DNA of 58,568 bases from Symsagittifera roscoffensis (GCF_963678635.1 NW_026971733.1:1-58568); one strand, 5' to 3'; shown: positions 43,533 to 53,279, numbered from the stretch's first letter. Translations and numbers: made by a program. Notes: a model not told the origin generated them from the sequence alone.

Positions 43533-43642
43533 AGTGGGAATGGTTGTATGTAAATTGATTCAAACACTTTGTTTGTGAAATTTATCATGGAGAAGAAATT
43601 CAAGTTTTAAATATTGTATATCAAAAAAAAATGTTACTACAC

Positions 43643-43749
43643 AAGCAGGAGGCGTTCCCAAGGAGCATAGCGACGAGCAACGCCGGGTTAGCTATTGCCC
43701 GCTAAACCAAATAGCCATGCCTTAATATTTCGAAGGACTTGATATGAAA
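43643..43749 (-). repeat. Right terminal inverted repeat
   Basis: Reverse complement of the left repeat, with differences concentrated in the GC-rich block (GGAGGCGTTCCCAAGGAGC versus GCTCCTCGCGAACGCCTC). Confidence 0.75.
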
Positions 43750-43861
43750 CTTTTCGCGGTTCACTTAAGTTTGTAGAAAAATAAAATCTGTTGTTGATAA
43801 GAATGAATTTAAAAAAATTTGTTTATAAATTTTAGAAAAACATCAATAAAATAGTTTAGAA

Positions 43862-44293
43862 TTACACATGTTTAGCAAATCTTATCAAATCATGATCATT
43901 AAGTTTGAAACCTATTGGAAATATATTTGTAATTATAACATGAGCAACATAAATGCAATAAAGTCCGCATAACACTGAATCAGCTGATTGTATTAGTTTT
44001 CTCGACAGTAGTTGATTTCCTTCGTGAATTATACGTCGCATATTCTTATACACGGGGGGATAATCATATAATCTTTTACCTAGAGGATCTGCAAAAATTA
44101 TTTGACCTCCAGCTTGAGCAAAAAGCAACCAGTGGGTTCCAGGTTGATCCGATGTTGACGCATTCATAATAATGAACGTATTATCGATTTTCAGTACTGA
44201 AGAGCATGGAAAATCTGCCGGAAAAATATCTCTAAAGTGAGATTTCAAATGTTTACAAAGGTTAACAAGTTCCATTATTTGAAGATTATCCAA
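43862..44293 (-). CDS. Adenain-type cysteine protease (Polinton)
   Basis: A 143-residue frame, full length for the family. GTHWLLF holds the catalytic His, FADPLGKR the acidic partner, and QSADSVLCGLYCIYV the Gln and catalytic Cys, in the His-Asp/Glu-Gln-Cys order of adenovirus-type maturation proteases. It would cleave capsid precursors during particle assembly. No ATG is found: a TGA lies a few codons upstream and the frame opens with a Leu codon, so the 5' end is uncertain. This is the only complete protease copy; the tandem copy is cut after YDYPPV. It follows the capsid gene on the same strand. Confidence 0.8.
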   Translation of the reverse strand: MDNLQIMELVNLCKHLKSHFRDIFPADFPCSSVLKIDNTFIIMNASTSDQPGTHWLLFAQAGGQIIFADPLGKRLYDYPPVYKNMRRIIHEGNQLLSRKLIQSADSVLCGLYCIYVAHVIITNIFPIGFKLNDHDLIRFAKHV

Positions 44294-44438
44294 GTCTAGC
44301 TTAGGTCATAAGAGTGTTTTTGGTAATTTTTCTATCAGAACGCACATAAACTGTTGATGCACGCTCTCCCATAAATAATAACTCAATTTTGAGATCGACC
44401 TGCGTCAAATTTGAGTTCGACCAAAAAAGTGCAATTGG

Positions 44439-45610
44439 TCAATTCAGGATGAATGAAATCTGTAAAGCCTTTTGAGTAGACGTGAGATCAAAAGCCATAT
44501 TATAATGATTATCATAATTAGCGAGACTGGTTCCATGACTAGTGTTCAAAACAAAATCAAGAGCCTCAAGCGTGTTGTAATAAATTATTTTATTTTCTAA
44601 TGTTGAGATGGGAGTTCCGGCAATGGGTAGGCAGTTTCTGTACACAATGATCTCATTCAACCCAAACTTCTTGTAATGAAAAGGGCTTTTTCTATTAGTA
44701 CCCAAACATGCTTCGTTTATGCTCAATGCTACTATCATTCTTCGAACAAGTTCTTTTGCGAAAACGTCCTCTCGTCGCCAGCTTTGTACTCCTGCAGTTG
44801 CGAAAAAAGTTTTTGATACTACTTCGATGTAATTGTAAATTGCCGGGTTCTTCAGCAAAATTTTCTCTATTGATGAGAGAACCTAGTCAGTCACAGTCGT
44901 CTTTCTGACATAGAGATTAGCTTTGATTATTTGAACCTTGTAGTCTTTAGCTGCATCTTCAGATATGACAACAAAATCGTTAGGAGAACGTCTAAGAGAC
45001 AATCTAATTGTCACACCGCTAATTAGGTGCTTGTCACACGATAAAAAGTCGCAAGCAGTTTTACCAAATAGCTTCAGCTCGTTCGAGGCCGCAACGAGAC
45101 CTTTTCGCTCCGTAAAATTTTCCGCTCTTCTTCCATTACCGTCAATAGCTGATGGGTTTTTTTCATAATAATAACCTTGACAAGCCAACCATGTTTTCTT
45201 GGCATCATTACCGTATGAAAACTCGGTCTCAATATAGCTTTTATGGGTAAAATTAGCGTTGGTAGTTGATATTTTCTCACCATTCATCGACAGTGTACAC
45301 TCAGAAAACGATGAAGATAAAGGACTGTTAACAAAATACGGCGTATCTCTGTTAGCGGCTTCTGTAGCATGTGTTCGAAGCACGTTTCCATTGCTTCGAA
45401 CAATACCTGCAACTTTTTCCAGACGAGTACGTTGAAAATGGGTAAATGCATTTTCAAAAGTGACAAGTAAAGGCGGTTTTTCAAATAAACCCAGCGAGCT
45501 GTGAGTTGCTTCACTCGGGATTAAATTAGAAATAAATTTTAACCCCTGTAAAGAAATCGGAGCGACTTCTCTGTGCAGTTCGTTTTCTGGGAATGACGCG
45601 TCTTGTTTTT
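44439..45610 (-). pseudogene. Major capsid protein, double-jelly-roll type
   Basis: Minus frame open from ~45610 to 44883, then one in-frame TAG, and continuing in the same frame to 44439 (about 390 residues). NSPLSSSFSECTLSMNGE followed by SYIETEFSYGND is the pattern of the Polinton/adintovirus capsid where a loop precedes a conserved Tyr-rich helix. SGVTIRLSLRRSPNDFVV near 45000 is a beta-strand-rich segment. The protein would form the hexon-like shell. The stop at 44883 is shared by both tandem copies. It could be read through or be simple decay. No ATG start is visible at the 5' edge. Confidence 0.7.
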
Positions 45611-45639
45611 CGTTTCACCACTGTTGTTCTTTTTCTTGG

Positions 45640-45885
45640 ATGAATTTTTTGAGATCTACTTCTTCCTCCTACTTGCTTTTTGATGGTTTTTCTGACCGTG
45701 CTTTTGAGTGCCTGCTTTTTCTTTTTGTTGCAACTTTTATCAGTTCTGGAGCTGCCTGAAGAAGTAGTTCTTTTCCGATCTTTTTTGCTGCTGGTATCAC
45801 AAACTTTCGAGTCAATGGAAGTGCCATTCTTCCTATTGCTAATGTTAATGCACCGAAGCCACTGCCTCGTTGTCTATAATGCCCC
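45640..45885 (-). pseudogene. Small basic protein, frameshifted
   Basis: One frame reads RGSGFGALTLAIGRMALPL and KFVIPAAKKIGKELL, an amphipathic helix-like stretch. It passes in another frame to a very basic tail (KSTVRKTIKKQVGGRSR). A stop follows. Size and composition suit a DNA-condensing or membrane-active minor virion protein encoded beside the capsid gene, as in adenoviruses. I infer this from position and charge only. Confidence 0.4.
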
Positions 45886-45949
45886 GAAAATGTGTTAGGT
45901 TTGCTTGGTTGTGGTAAAATGATTCCATATTGATCAATTGCTAAACTTT

Positions 45950-46823
45950 TGAAATTTCAAAGTCAGAACAACTTTTCCCCCTCCAGCGAAAGGAACAAGT
46001 CCTCCAGTTTCTGTGCGCAAGCTCACAGAAATATTAGAAATATTGTTGACCAAAAGTTTTTTGAAACCAAATTACTAAACACTTGACGATGATTCGGTTC
46101 AATTGTACATGCGTAACCGTTTTTCACTCAACGATTTGTATCAATGACTCTTAAAAGGGGTGCTTTTGTGTCTCCTACTATTTGATAATGAAGTATGTCC
46201 TTGTAAATAAACATAAGCTGAGTACCAGCACTTTCATCAACAGGATAGTCAGCATCAAGATCTTGGGTAGTAAATGTGCTATGTTTCGAGCTTCCTTGTT
46301 TGTAACCTATATGATAACCAGTTCCATCTCTGACGCCTTTGAATTCAAGTAGACTAGGAATTTGCAGGCTTGAAAAAGTTATACCTACCCAATAATGCAG
46401 CCATAATGAAAGATGTTTGGTTATTGGATCTATTACTTAAACCAATTTCTCTAATTCTGTGTTTCGACGAATCTCATCCAGTATTTGTTTAATGCTCGTA
46501 TACTCTCCTTTTGTTATTTTCACTGTTTCTCCAACGTGAGGCCTGGAGATCGTGTCTTTCTCAACTTTCTTTCTTGCTATAACCCGATTTTTTTTGTAGT
46601 ACACAATGTTGTTGTCAGTTACTTTGTTTATCTGGGTGGGGAAGGTAATTTCTGTAACTGCTACTCGCCATTCACCTTGCAAATTTATTTCTGCACTCAG
46701 GAGATTTTTAAAGTTGGCCAGAGTGTTATCTTTAAAAACTTTCATTGATGCAGATGAATCTAGGGTAATTGTGAAGGAAGGGGGAACTTTGTGGGTGAAA
46801 AGGCTGGAAGTGCCCTCAGTCAT
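45950..46823 (-). pseudogene. Conserved Polinton-associated protein, putative virion component (copy 1)
   Basis: ATG start at 46823 (MTEGTSSLFTHKVPPSF). The N-terminal third has FTITLDSSASMKVFKDNT and a WRVAVTEITFP segment, a pattern I associate with a family repeatedly found next to Polinton capsid genes, of unproven function. In this copy a TAC to TAA change ends the frame after 128 residues (46437). Downstream the same sequence continues as in copy 2. A frameshift near 46050-46130 precedes a final LRTETGGLVPFAGGGK segment. It overlaps or abuts the integrase end by a few bases. Confidence 0.6.
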
Positions 46824-46829
46824 GATTGC

Positions 46830-48001
46830 TTACGATTTCTCCTGCTCCAGAACGCGAATTAGTTCAGACTTGTAAAATTTTTCCTCAATCGGTTCTCTGT
46901 TAGAATCAATCAAGTTGAATGTTGGGGGATTTCGTGTTCGTATGTCAAAAACTTCGAACACTTCATCGGCAAGTCTAACATTATCAACAACACAAAACTT
47001 TGGACGTCGAACTAATTTCAATGACTGTTCTGCTACTAACAAAATCAAGCGAGGAACATCTTTCTTAGTTACCTTGTTTGGTGCAAGATTTGTGACACGA
47101 TTTGTTCTCGAATTAATTGCATTTACAAAATCTTGCAATTTGTCATTGTATGAGTAAGTCCATTTATCCTCCAAGTACTTATAAATAAGATTTTTCAAGG
47201 AACATATATTTCTTTCAGTGAAAGCAGACTTTTTCTCGCTCTCTGTGCTATATATTTTTATGCCTTTCTTTTTACATAATGCTTCGAAGGACATTTCAAA
47301 CTCTGTGCCCTTGTCCACTCATACTTTTTCGGTTGTTTTGTCGTTATCATTAGTTTGAACGCTTTTGATGTTGTAGTAGCAGACTTTGATTTCAAGGGTT
47401 GCACTCTGAGAAAGCGGGACATGCAGTCATTTGCAACAAGCTGATACTTAACATCATGGTTGTACTGGGCAAGTTTATCAACAAAGGCCAGATCTAATGA
47501 CCAGATTTCGTCGACATCGTAAACCATGACCTTGAGTCGCGGCGTTTTTCGGATCACAGTTCGATATTTTGTGTAATTAGAATCAGTATGAAGAAAATGT
47601 TTAAATTTCTTTCGCGACAAATTGGTTGCTTTTATCAAGTTGTTCACACTACCAAATAACGCGGGACCTTTGTCACTGTATTTAGTTTTCAACAGTTTTT
47701 CTTCAATCTTGGTGACTTTCCCATTGTTTTGTTTTCGCTTTTGTCTTTTCTGACGTTGGAGAATCTGAATCGTTATAGGGCGTTCCGTAAGAGTCAGAGC
47801 CTTCTTCTGACTCTTTTTCACGTTTTTGGTTTCGGGTTTTTCTATTATCGCTAAGGCTTTTTCTTTTTTGTTTTTTACATCTCTTAGTGTTTGGATTACT
47901 TCTTCCCTGCCAAGCGGGGGATGTTGCTCGTGTTCTTGAGGGCCTGGGTTCTCGTTTCTCTTGCGCATTAAAAGACGCTGACTGAACCGCGTGTTTGGCA
48001 T
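46830..48001 (-). pseudogene. Polinton integrase (retroviral type), frameshifted
   Basis: ATG at 48001. The first 100 residues are basic and Lys/Gln-rich. The core has DEIWSLDLAFV (first catalytic Asp) and NDCMSRFLRVQPLKSK. Near 47320 the frame shifts by one base, and the next frame (47318-46830) begins VDKGTEFEM (second Asp). The catalytic Glu is presumably in SAFTERNICSLKNLIY. A C-terminal segment with VRLADEVFEVF follows, chromo/SH3-like by position. This integrase would join Polinton DNA to the host. Both tandem copies have the same frameshift. Copy 1 and copy 2 differ at Lys/Glu and Asn/Ala positions. Confidence 0.85.
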
Positions 48002-48007
48002 TTTGAT

Positions 48008-48550
48008 TTATACCAGCTTTTCATTCAAGTTGAGAGCAGTTAAATTGATAATGAACGCCGGATTATGTAGTTTTTTTGTTGGTTGTTGTATGTCGTATAA
48101 AAATACTGCACTTTTAAGTCCTGTTGGCACTTTATCCACATATATCACCTCATTGTCATGGTTTATGGTTACTCTTCCAGATTTCAAGCATGGTTTTTGC
48201 TCTAATAAATTTTTTCCCTCTAAAACCTGTAACTGTCCCAAAATACTTTCGGTCTGAATATCATTTTTCTCTTCTAATATTTCATCTTTATCTCGTTCGA
48301 ACTTTACTTCTTTATCGTTCGTTAACAGTTCAAGCTGTTCGTGTTGGGTCTCAGCAGCATTTTCCGTAAACGTTTCCTTCGTTGCGGTAGTCTTACTAGT
48401 TTGAGCAGATAATTGAGGTCTAAGCCGGTTAAGGTAGGATAGTTGAGCGTTTTTTTGTTTATTAGTATTATTGTGACGAACACATGCAGCATGTGGCTGC
48501 TCTTTAACATATAAGTGTTTCGGAATTAGAATGAATTCTTCAGCAGTCAT
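48008..48550 (-). CDS. Conserved hypothetical Polinton protein, 180 residues
   Basis: ATG at 48550 (MTAEEFILIPKHLYVKEQPH); an upstream TTG could extend it by nine residues. QLSYLNRLRPQL is a short conserved-looking segment. The middle is Glu/Lys/Thr-rich and probably disordered. The end (SGRVTINHDNEVIYVDKV and VFLYDIQQPTKKLHNP) is strand-rich. The frame is intact in both copies with one Ser/Pro difference. It lies 6 bp from the integrase ATG. The IPKHLY motif is familiar from proteins of unknown function in animal Polinton-like loci. Confidence 0.6.
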   Translation of the reverse strand: MTAEEFILIPKHLYVKEQPHAACVRHNNTNKQKNAQLSYLNRLRPQLSAQTSKTTATKETFTENAAETQHEQLELLTNDKEVKFERDKDEILEEKNDIQTESILGQLQVLEGKNLLEQKPCLKSGRVTINHDNEVIYVDKVPTGLKSAVFLYDIQQPTKKLHNPAFIINLTALNLNEKLV

Positions 48551-48552
48551 GA

Positions 48553-48858
48553 TTAAGTTGTGAGGTACTTGTAACAAAAATAAAGTATTTGCCGCACTAA
48601 ATGAAAACCTTCTTTACTCAAAATAATCGCACGTTTTTTGACAACACTGGTTTTTGGAGTGATTAAATATTTGTATGCTGTCTCGAATTGTTCGATATTT
48701 GCAATTTTAACGGGTACGCTTCCATTGACTACATTGAGCAAACTTTCACAAATCAGTGTTATGAATTCGCGATTTGAAGTTTTTCTAATTAATCGTCTTA
48801 ATTGTTCAGGTGTAATTTGTACCATATGCCGCAGAATAGATACGTTTTTCTTTTTCAT
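48553..48858 (-). CDS. Small conserved hypothetical Polinton protein, 101 residues
   Basis: ATG at 48858 (MKKKNVSILRHMVQITPEQL); the frame is open for another 19 codons upstream without an ATG. Helical and basic, with CESLLNVVNGSVPVK and KTSVVKKRAIILSKEG. No catalytic motif seen. Intact and identical in both copies. It overlaps the end of the ATPase gene by ~50 bp and ends 2 bp before the next ATG, consistent with tightly packed viral-type genes. Confidence 0.55.
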   Translation of the reverse strand: MKKKNVSILRHMVQITPEQLRRLIRKTSNREFITLICESLLNVVNGSVPVKIANIEQFETAYKYLITPKTSVVKKRAIILSKEGFHLVRQILYFCYKYLTT

Positions 48859-49578
48859 TTGTGATTGGACTAGTTTCTGCTGTAGATAAGGGTAAATAAA
48901 AAACTGTTGGCTCAAGCCGTATGATATTTGAACAATATCTCAAACAATCTGATGTACGGGGGTCCAAGTCGATTAGAAGATGTCCAAAAGAGTCTCGGGT
49001 AGCTAATTCGTAACCGCTTCTCAAAAATTTTGATACCTTCAATTGTCTTCCTAAAAGATATAGTTGCTGAACGTCACGAGGCAATTTGAACAGAATGATG
49101 TGTGAAGTATTCAAATCAATCGTACCCGACCATCGACTTTGTTGAAACAAGTTATGCTTAACATATATTACATCTATCCCTCTATGTCTACCCGCTGTCG
49201 CTAATCTAATAAAATCCTTGTCTTTATAAATGTCTTCACATGAACCATCGAAAACTAGACGAACATTTTCCAAATTTCTTAAATATTCGAATCCGTTGAA
49301 TTTCATGACTTTCACATTTACTTCGTGAGAAGACACTTTTTCTGAGAATGCAGGTTGTATCTCTTTGTAAAGATATAGAGCAGTTCCAAATTTAGGGTAA
49401 GAATATTTTCCATCAAATTTTTGAAAATTAACTCAGTTTTCCCGGATCCTGAGGGTCCCACTATCGCCATGAAAACTCTTGTCGAAGTATCAATCCCTTC
49501 ATTCATATCCTCGGATTTGGTAATACGTAACCAACCAAGCCGGATGAAATCAAAAACCAAACTGAAGTTTCTTCGCAA
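48806..49578 (-). pseudogene. Packaging ATPase, A32/FtsK-HerA type
   Basis: Walker A is VGPSGSGKTE near 49470 in frame 49578-49318. Walker B is VRLVFDGSCED near 49260 in the next frame (49336-48806), so one frameshift separates them near 49330-49360. The arginine/sensor region reads ATAGRHRGIDVIYVKHNLF, followed by DLNTSHIILFKLPRD and a LLIDLDPRTSDCLRY end, all in family order. It would pump DNA into the capsid. The 5' end is uncertain (opens at a TTG). It overlaps the membrane-protein gene upstream. Confidence 0.8.
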
Positions 49579-49797
49579 CTTAATTTAGTGAGAGAAAGTT
49601 TGAGAATGCAGAAAGTTAATAAAATTAGAATAACCACCATTTGCGCAACAAAAACTACTTCAGACCTTGGCAAAGTTACATTGTTACTAAACTTCCATGA
49701 TTTTTTTTCACTGTTTGTCTCGTTATAAACAAACTCTGTTACTAATGTCGCGTCAGGTTCATCTACTGCTGTTGCTGTTTCTGACATTTGAGATCTG
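49503..49797 (-). CDS. Small membrane protein of the Polinton
   Basis: ATG at 49797 (MSETATAVDEPDATLV); the open frame extends to 49859. An acidic N-terminal third precedes two hydrophobic segments, VVFVAQMVVILILLTFCIL and VWFLISSGLVGYVLP, giving a hairpin-type membrane protein of ~97 residues that ends PNPRI. Intact in both copies. A small two-pass protein beside the ATPase could act in membrane-linked assembly. That is inference; I know of no demonstrated role. Confidence 0.55.
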
Positions 49798-49874
49798 ATT
49801 TTTTCTACAGACTGTGTTAGACTTTTGCTCACTGTAAATAAAGCTTGTAAAAAAAACAATAAATTGAATTAGTA

Positions 49875-50123
49875 TTATGAACAGTACAAAATTTCATAAC
49901 GTGTGAAGTCTCTATCATTTATGTCATGCCTTTCTAGAACAAAATTTGCTGGGACGTTTGCAGTTTTTTCATAGTACATTATTTTCTTCACAGTATCCTC
50001 TTTCACTATCCTCCTAATTGCATCTGGCAATTCACTGCTGTTTAGATCCATCTGAACTCCTAGTTGACGTTTGGGTACTAAGACTAGTTCGGGAAGATAT
50101 ACTCCTCGCTTGCTGGCTAACAT
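49875..50123 (-). CDS. Unrecognised small Polinton protein, 82 residues
   Basis: ATG at 50123 (MLASKRGVYLPELVLVPK). Contains LNSSELPDAIRRIVKEDTVK and ends RYEILYCS. No domain recognised. Its start overlaps the 3' end of the upstream frame (50373-50032) in another register, so the two could be one frameshifted gene. Confidence 0.4.
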   Translation of the reverse strand: MLASKRGVYLPELVLVPKRQLGVQMDLNSSELPDAIRRIVKEDTVKKIMYYEKTANVPANFVLERHDINDRDFTRYEILYCS

Positions 50124-50373
50124 TTCTGATAAACTTGAATCTCTGAAAGTTTACAAATTGATCAATAACTGAAACAAATCTCTTTAAGGTAGACAACTCT
50201 TCTTCGGTAATTTTTATTTGCTCCTTCCACTGAATAATTTGGCCGCTGCAATCAATACGCTCTATTCTTGTTAATGAAATTTTAGTATCATCCCCTGGAG
50301 TCATCCACGCACAAAGCATTGAATTTGATGATAGGTATGTCTCCACTTTCGCTGATCTCTCGCTGTTGTTCAT
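50032..50373 (-). CDS. Unrecognised small Polinton protein, 113 residues
   Basis: ATG at 50373 (MNNSERSAKVETYL). KITEEELSTLKRFVSVIDQF is helical. The last 35 residues are Ser/Arg/Gln-rich and may be an out-of-frame extension of the next gene. Copy 2 differs by one Ile/Asn. No family recognised. Confidence 0.4.
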   Translation of the reverse strand: MNNSERSAKVETYLSSNSMLCAWMTPGDDTKISLTRIERIDCSGQIIQWKEQIKITEEELSTLKRFVSVIDQFVNFQRFKFIRNVSQQARSISSRTSLSTQTSTRSSDGSKQQ

Positions 50374-50376
50374 TTT

Positions 50377-50856
50377 TCAACCAATCATAAAAACCTTGCT
50401 TTTCTTCAGGGCACAATGATTCCTGGAGTTGTAATGAGGTATATGTCTATTGCAACTTAGATAGTTTTTGAAAAATAAGTTTCCAACCAGAGGACAGCCC
50501 AAATCATCTAGGTTTTCAACTTTTCGGTCCAAGAACTTGGCCAAAAATTCTGTCTTTTCTTATCCTTTAGCGTAAAAAACGGCACCGGGATTTCTCAACA
50601 CAAAACTCTGAAGTATTTGATTTAAGTTCATGTAAATGTAATCACCGTTTTCCCAATGGAGACCGTGTAAATAACTTGTTAACCAGTTGTAAGCTTTTTT
50701 TTCGAGCTTTGGTAGTATATTGAATTTCACTGGAGGTAATTAAATGAGTCGGTCGCTGTATTCTGAAGTTGTTATTGCTAATCCTTTAACCACAAAGGCG
50801 TTTTTCTTGTAACGAAAGCCTTCCACGTTGAGCACAACTGATCTCTCGCCTAGCAT
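50377..50856 (-). pseudogene. Possible nuclease-like gene, broken
   Basis: ATG at 50856 (MLGERSVVLNVEGFRYKKN). The opening strand with an acidic pair spaced as in DEDD-type nucleases, and later ENLDDLGCPLVGNLFF, are reminiscent of a family seen in animal mobile elements. I cannot confirm nuclease residues. In-frame stops occur after DRLI and after FYAKG, and a final TGA lies at 50377, 4 bp before the next ATG. Same breaks in both tandem copies. Confidence 0.4.
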
Positions 50857-50917
50857 TCTAGTAAATGATAAAATACTGATTTTTTCAAATTAATGAAAAG
50901 GCAGAAGGCTATTCCGC

Positions 50918-51247
50918 TCAAATGTCCCAATAAGCTGTTGTTACAGTTCCAGCGCAACATGTAACAGTACGTGGGATCCAATAATAAATTTTGTGTATAA
51001 ATCCGGCCGCATCGTGCAAAATAGCGTGCAATCGTAAAATTTTGGAATTTTTCAAGTATTTGTCCAAGGAAGAGTTATCAATACCAATCAAGCCACCATA
51101 AGGTCTCAACCTAATTAAAATAACGTAGTTAAGGTTATCAGAACTAACAAAGAACAGAGAACATGCAGCTAGAAAATAGTTGCGTCGGTTAGAATTATCA
51201 GGATAAGTTTGTTTCAAAGACGTATAAATTTTGTGAATTATTTTCAA
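50918..51247 (-). pseudogene. Unrecognised Polinton protein, 109 residues
   Basis: Open frame with no ATG start (opens at TTG). LRLHAILHDAAGFIHKIY, two His near an acidic residue, is a striking motif, and CCAGTVTTAYWD closes it. I do not know the family. It is likely the continuation of the frame at 51593-51288, separated by a stop and a short gap. Present once; copy 2 runs off the window at 58568. Confidence 0.4.
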
Positions 51248-51287
51248 ATCAATAGGAGTTACTCTGGTTTTTTTACAATTTCATTGT

Positions 51288-51593
51288 TTATTTTTTCCAA
51301 CACTTCTCCAACCTGCTGAATTTCAAGCTAGTGGAAATAAAAGTGACCTTGCAGATACCGTTAAGATAGCGGTGGTAAATAATTAAATAAACCACCGGAA
51401 GTTTTTTGTATTTGATAGCTTGTTGAAACATAGACGGATTTTTTTTTCTCTCCAAGTCTTTATCAACCCATATTGAGTTAAAGTCAAACGAATCGTCGAA
51501 TACGTTTTCATAATCAGCAATATTCAAATCAGCAATATTCAGTACCATACTTTTGTTTTGAAGAAATGCACCAAGAGATTTGTTGAAGCTCAC
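51288..51593 (-). pseudogene. Unrecognised Polinton protein, 101 residues
   Basis: Opens at GTG directly after a stop; the first ATG is at 51548. VLNIADLNIADYENVFDD contains a small local duplication (IADLNIAD, from a repeated CAGCAATATTCA). No domain recognised. It lies at the 5' edge of tandem unit 1. Confidence 0.35.
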
Positions 51594-51687
51594 TCAAATA
51601 AAATTGTTCTTTGAAATTTAACTCGTATTCTTTCTTTGAAATTTCCTTTAACCTTTCGAGGAATACGACGTAGCGTTCAATTAATCT

Positions 51688-51933
51688 TCATACGGGGGGA
51701 TAATCATATAATCTTTTACCTAGAGGATCTGCAAAAATTATTTGACCTCCAGCTTGAGCAAAAAGCAACCAGTGGGTTCCAGGTTGATCCGATGTTGACG
51801 CATTCATAATAATGAAGGTATTATCGATTTTCAGTACTGAAGAGCATGGAAAATCTGCCGGAAAAATATCTCTAAAGTGAGATTTCAAATGTTTACAAAG
51901 GTTAACAAGTTCCATTATTTGAAGATTATCCAA
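51688..51933 (-). pseudogene. Adenain-type protease, truncated (copy 2)
   Basis: 81 residues identical to the start of 44293-43862 through FADPLGKRLYDYPPV, then cut by the tandem junction. The catalytic Cys region is missing, so it cannot be active. Confidence 0.85.
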
Positions 51934-52078
51934 GTCTAGCTTAGGTCATAAGAGTGTTTTTGGTAATTTTTCTATCAGAACGCACATAAACTGTTGATGC
52001 ACGCTCTCCCATAAATAATAACTCAATTTTGAGATCGACCTGCGTCAAATTTGAGTTCGACCAAAAAAGTGCAATTGG

Positions 52079-53250
52079 TCAATTCAGGATGAATGAAATC
52101 TGTAAAGCCTTTTGAGTAGACGTGAGATCAAAAGCCATAATATAATGATTATCATAATTAGCGAGACTGGTTCCATGACTAGTGTTCAAAACAAAATCAA
52201 GAGCCTCAAGCGTGTTGTAATAAATTATTTTATTTTCTAATGTTGAGATGGGAGTTCCGGCAATGGGTAGGCAGTTTCTGTACACAATGATCTCATTCAA
52301 CCCAAACTTCTTGTAATGAAAGTGGCTTTTTCTATTAGTACCCAAACATGCTTCGTTTATGCTCAATGCTACTATCATTCTTCGAACAAGTTCTTTTGCG
52401 AAAACGTCCTCTCGTCGCCAGCTTTGTACTCCTGCAGTTGCGAAAAAAGTTTTTGATACTACTTCGATGTAATTGTAAATTGCCGGGTTCTTCAGCAAAA
52501 TTTTCTCTATTGATGAGAGAACCTAGTCAGTCACAGTCATCTTTCTGACATAGAGATTAGCTTTGATTATTTGAACCTTGTAGTGTTTAGCTGCATCTTC
52601 AGATATGACAACAAAATCGTTAGGAGAACGTCTAAGAGACAATCTAATTGTCACACCGCTAATTAGGTGCTTGTCACACGATAAAAAGTCGCAAGCAGTT
52701 TTACCAAATAGCTTCAGCTCGTTCGAGGCCGCAACGAGACCTTTTCGCTCCGTAAAATTTTCCGCTCTTCTTCCATTACCGTCAATAGCTGATGGGTTTT
52801 TTTCATAATAATAACCTTGACAAGCCAACCATGTTTTCTTGGCATCATTACCGTATGAAAACTCGGTCTCAATATAGCTTTTATGGGTAAAATTAGCGTT
52901 GGTAGTTGATATTTTCTCACCATTCATCGACAGTGTACACTCAGAAAACGATGAAGATAAAGGACTGTTAACAAAATACGGCGTATCTCTGTTAGCGGCT
53001 TCTGTAGCATGTGTTCGAAGCACGTTTCCATTGCTTCGAACAATACCTGCAACTTTTTCCAGACGAGTACGTTGAAAATGGGTAAATGCATTTTCAAAAG
53101 TGACAAGTAAAGGCGGTTTTTCAAATAAACCCAGCGAGCTGTGAGTTGCTTCACTCGGGATTAAATTAGAAATAAATTTTAACCCCTGTAAAGAAATCGG
53201 AGCGACTTCTCTGTGCAGTTCGTTTTCTGGGAATGACGCGTCTTGTTTTT
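52079..53250 (-). pseudogene. Major capsid protein, copy 2
   Basis: As 45610-44439, with the same in-frame stop (52523). Differences: Asp/His before YKVQII, Thr/Met in VRKxTVTD, and Pro/His and Asn/Ile changes in the part after the stop. Open from about 53250. Confidence 0.7.
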
Positions 53251-53279
53251 CGTTTCACCACTGTTGTTCTTTTTCTTGG

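Larger units (their letters stand above)
40112..43749. mobile_element. 3.6-kb element with ~105-bp terminal inverted repeats, family unknown
   Basis: The left terminus (40112-40214) and right terminus (43643-43749) are inverted copies of each other at roughly 85-90%. Both begin TTTCATATCA..TCCTTCGAAATATTAAGGCATGG outside and contain a GC-rich block, CAATAGCTAACCCGGCGTTGCTCG. Inside are two divergent broken genes, one minus (41960-41199) and one plus (42585-43532), with ~620 bp between. I recognise no transposase, integrase or polymerase. No target duplication is evident. The right end lies ~110 bp from the protease gene of the Polinton array, so it may be an insertion into that Polinton or a satellite of it. 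Confidence 0.65.
44052..51691 (-). repeat. Tandem unit 1 (7,640 bp) of Polinton genes
   Basis: Everything from 44052 to 50928 recurs at 51692-58568 at constant offset 7640. I count roughly 18 single-base differences over 6.9 kb and no indels. The unit starts inside the protease gene and ends upstream of two small genes (51593-50918), so copy 2 has a truncated protease. The copy-copy join near 51691 shows only short microhomology (ATAC/ACGGGGGG). Confidence 0.9.

Noticed and set aside
45284-45514. 76-codon minus frame
   Set aside because: It overlaps the capsid frame in another register, and the capsid frame shows the family-like residues.
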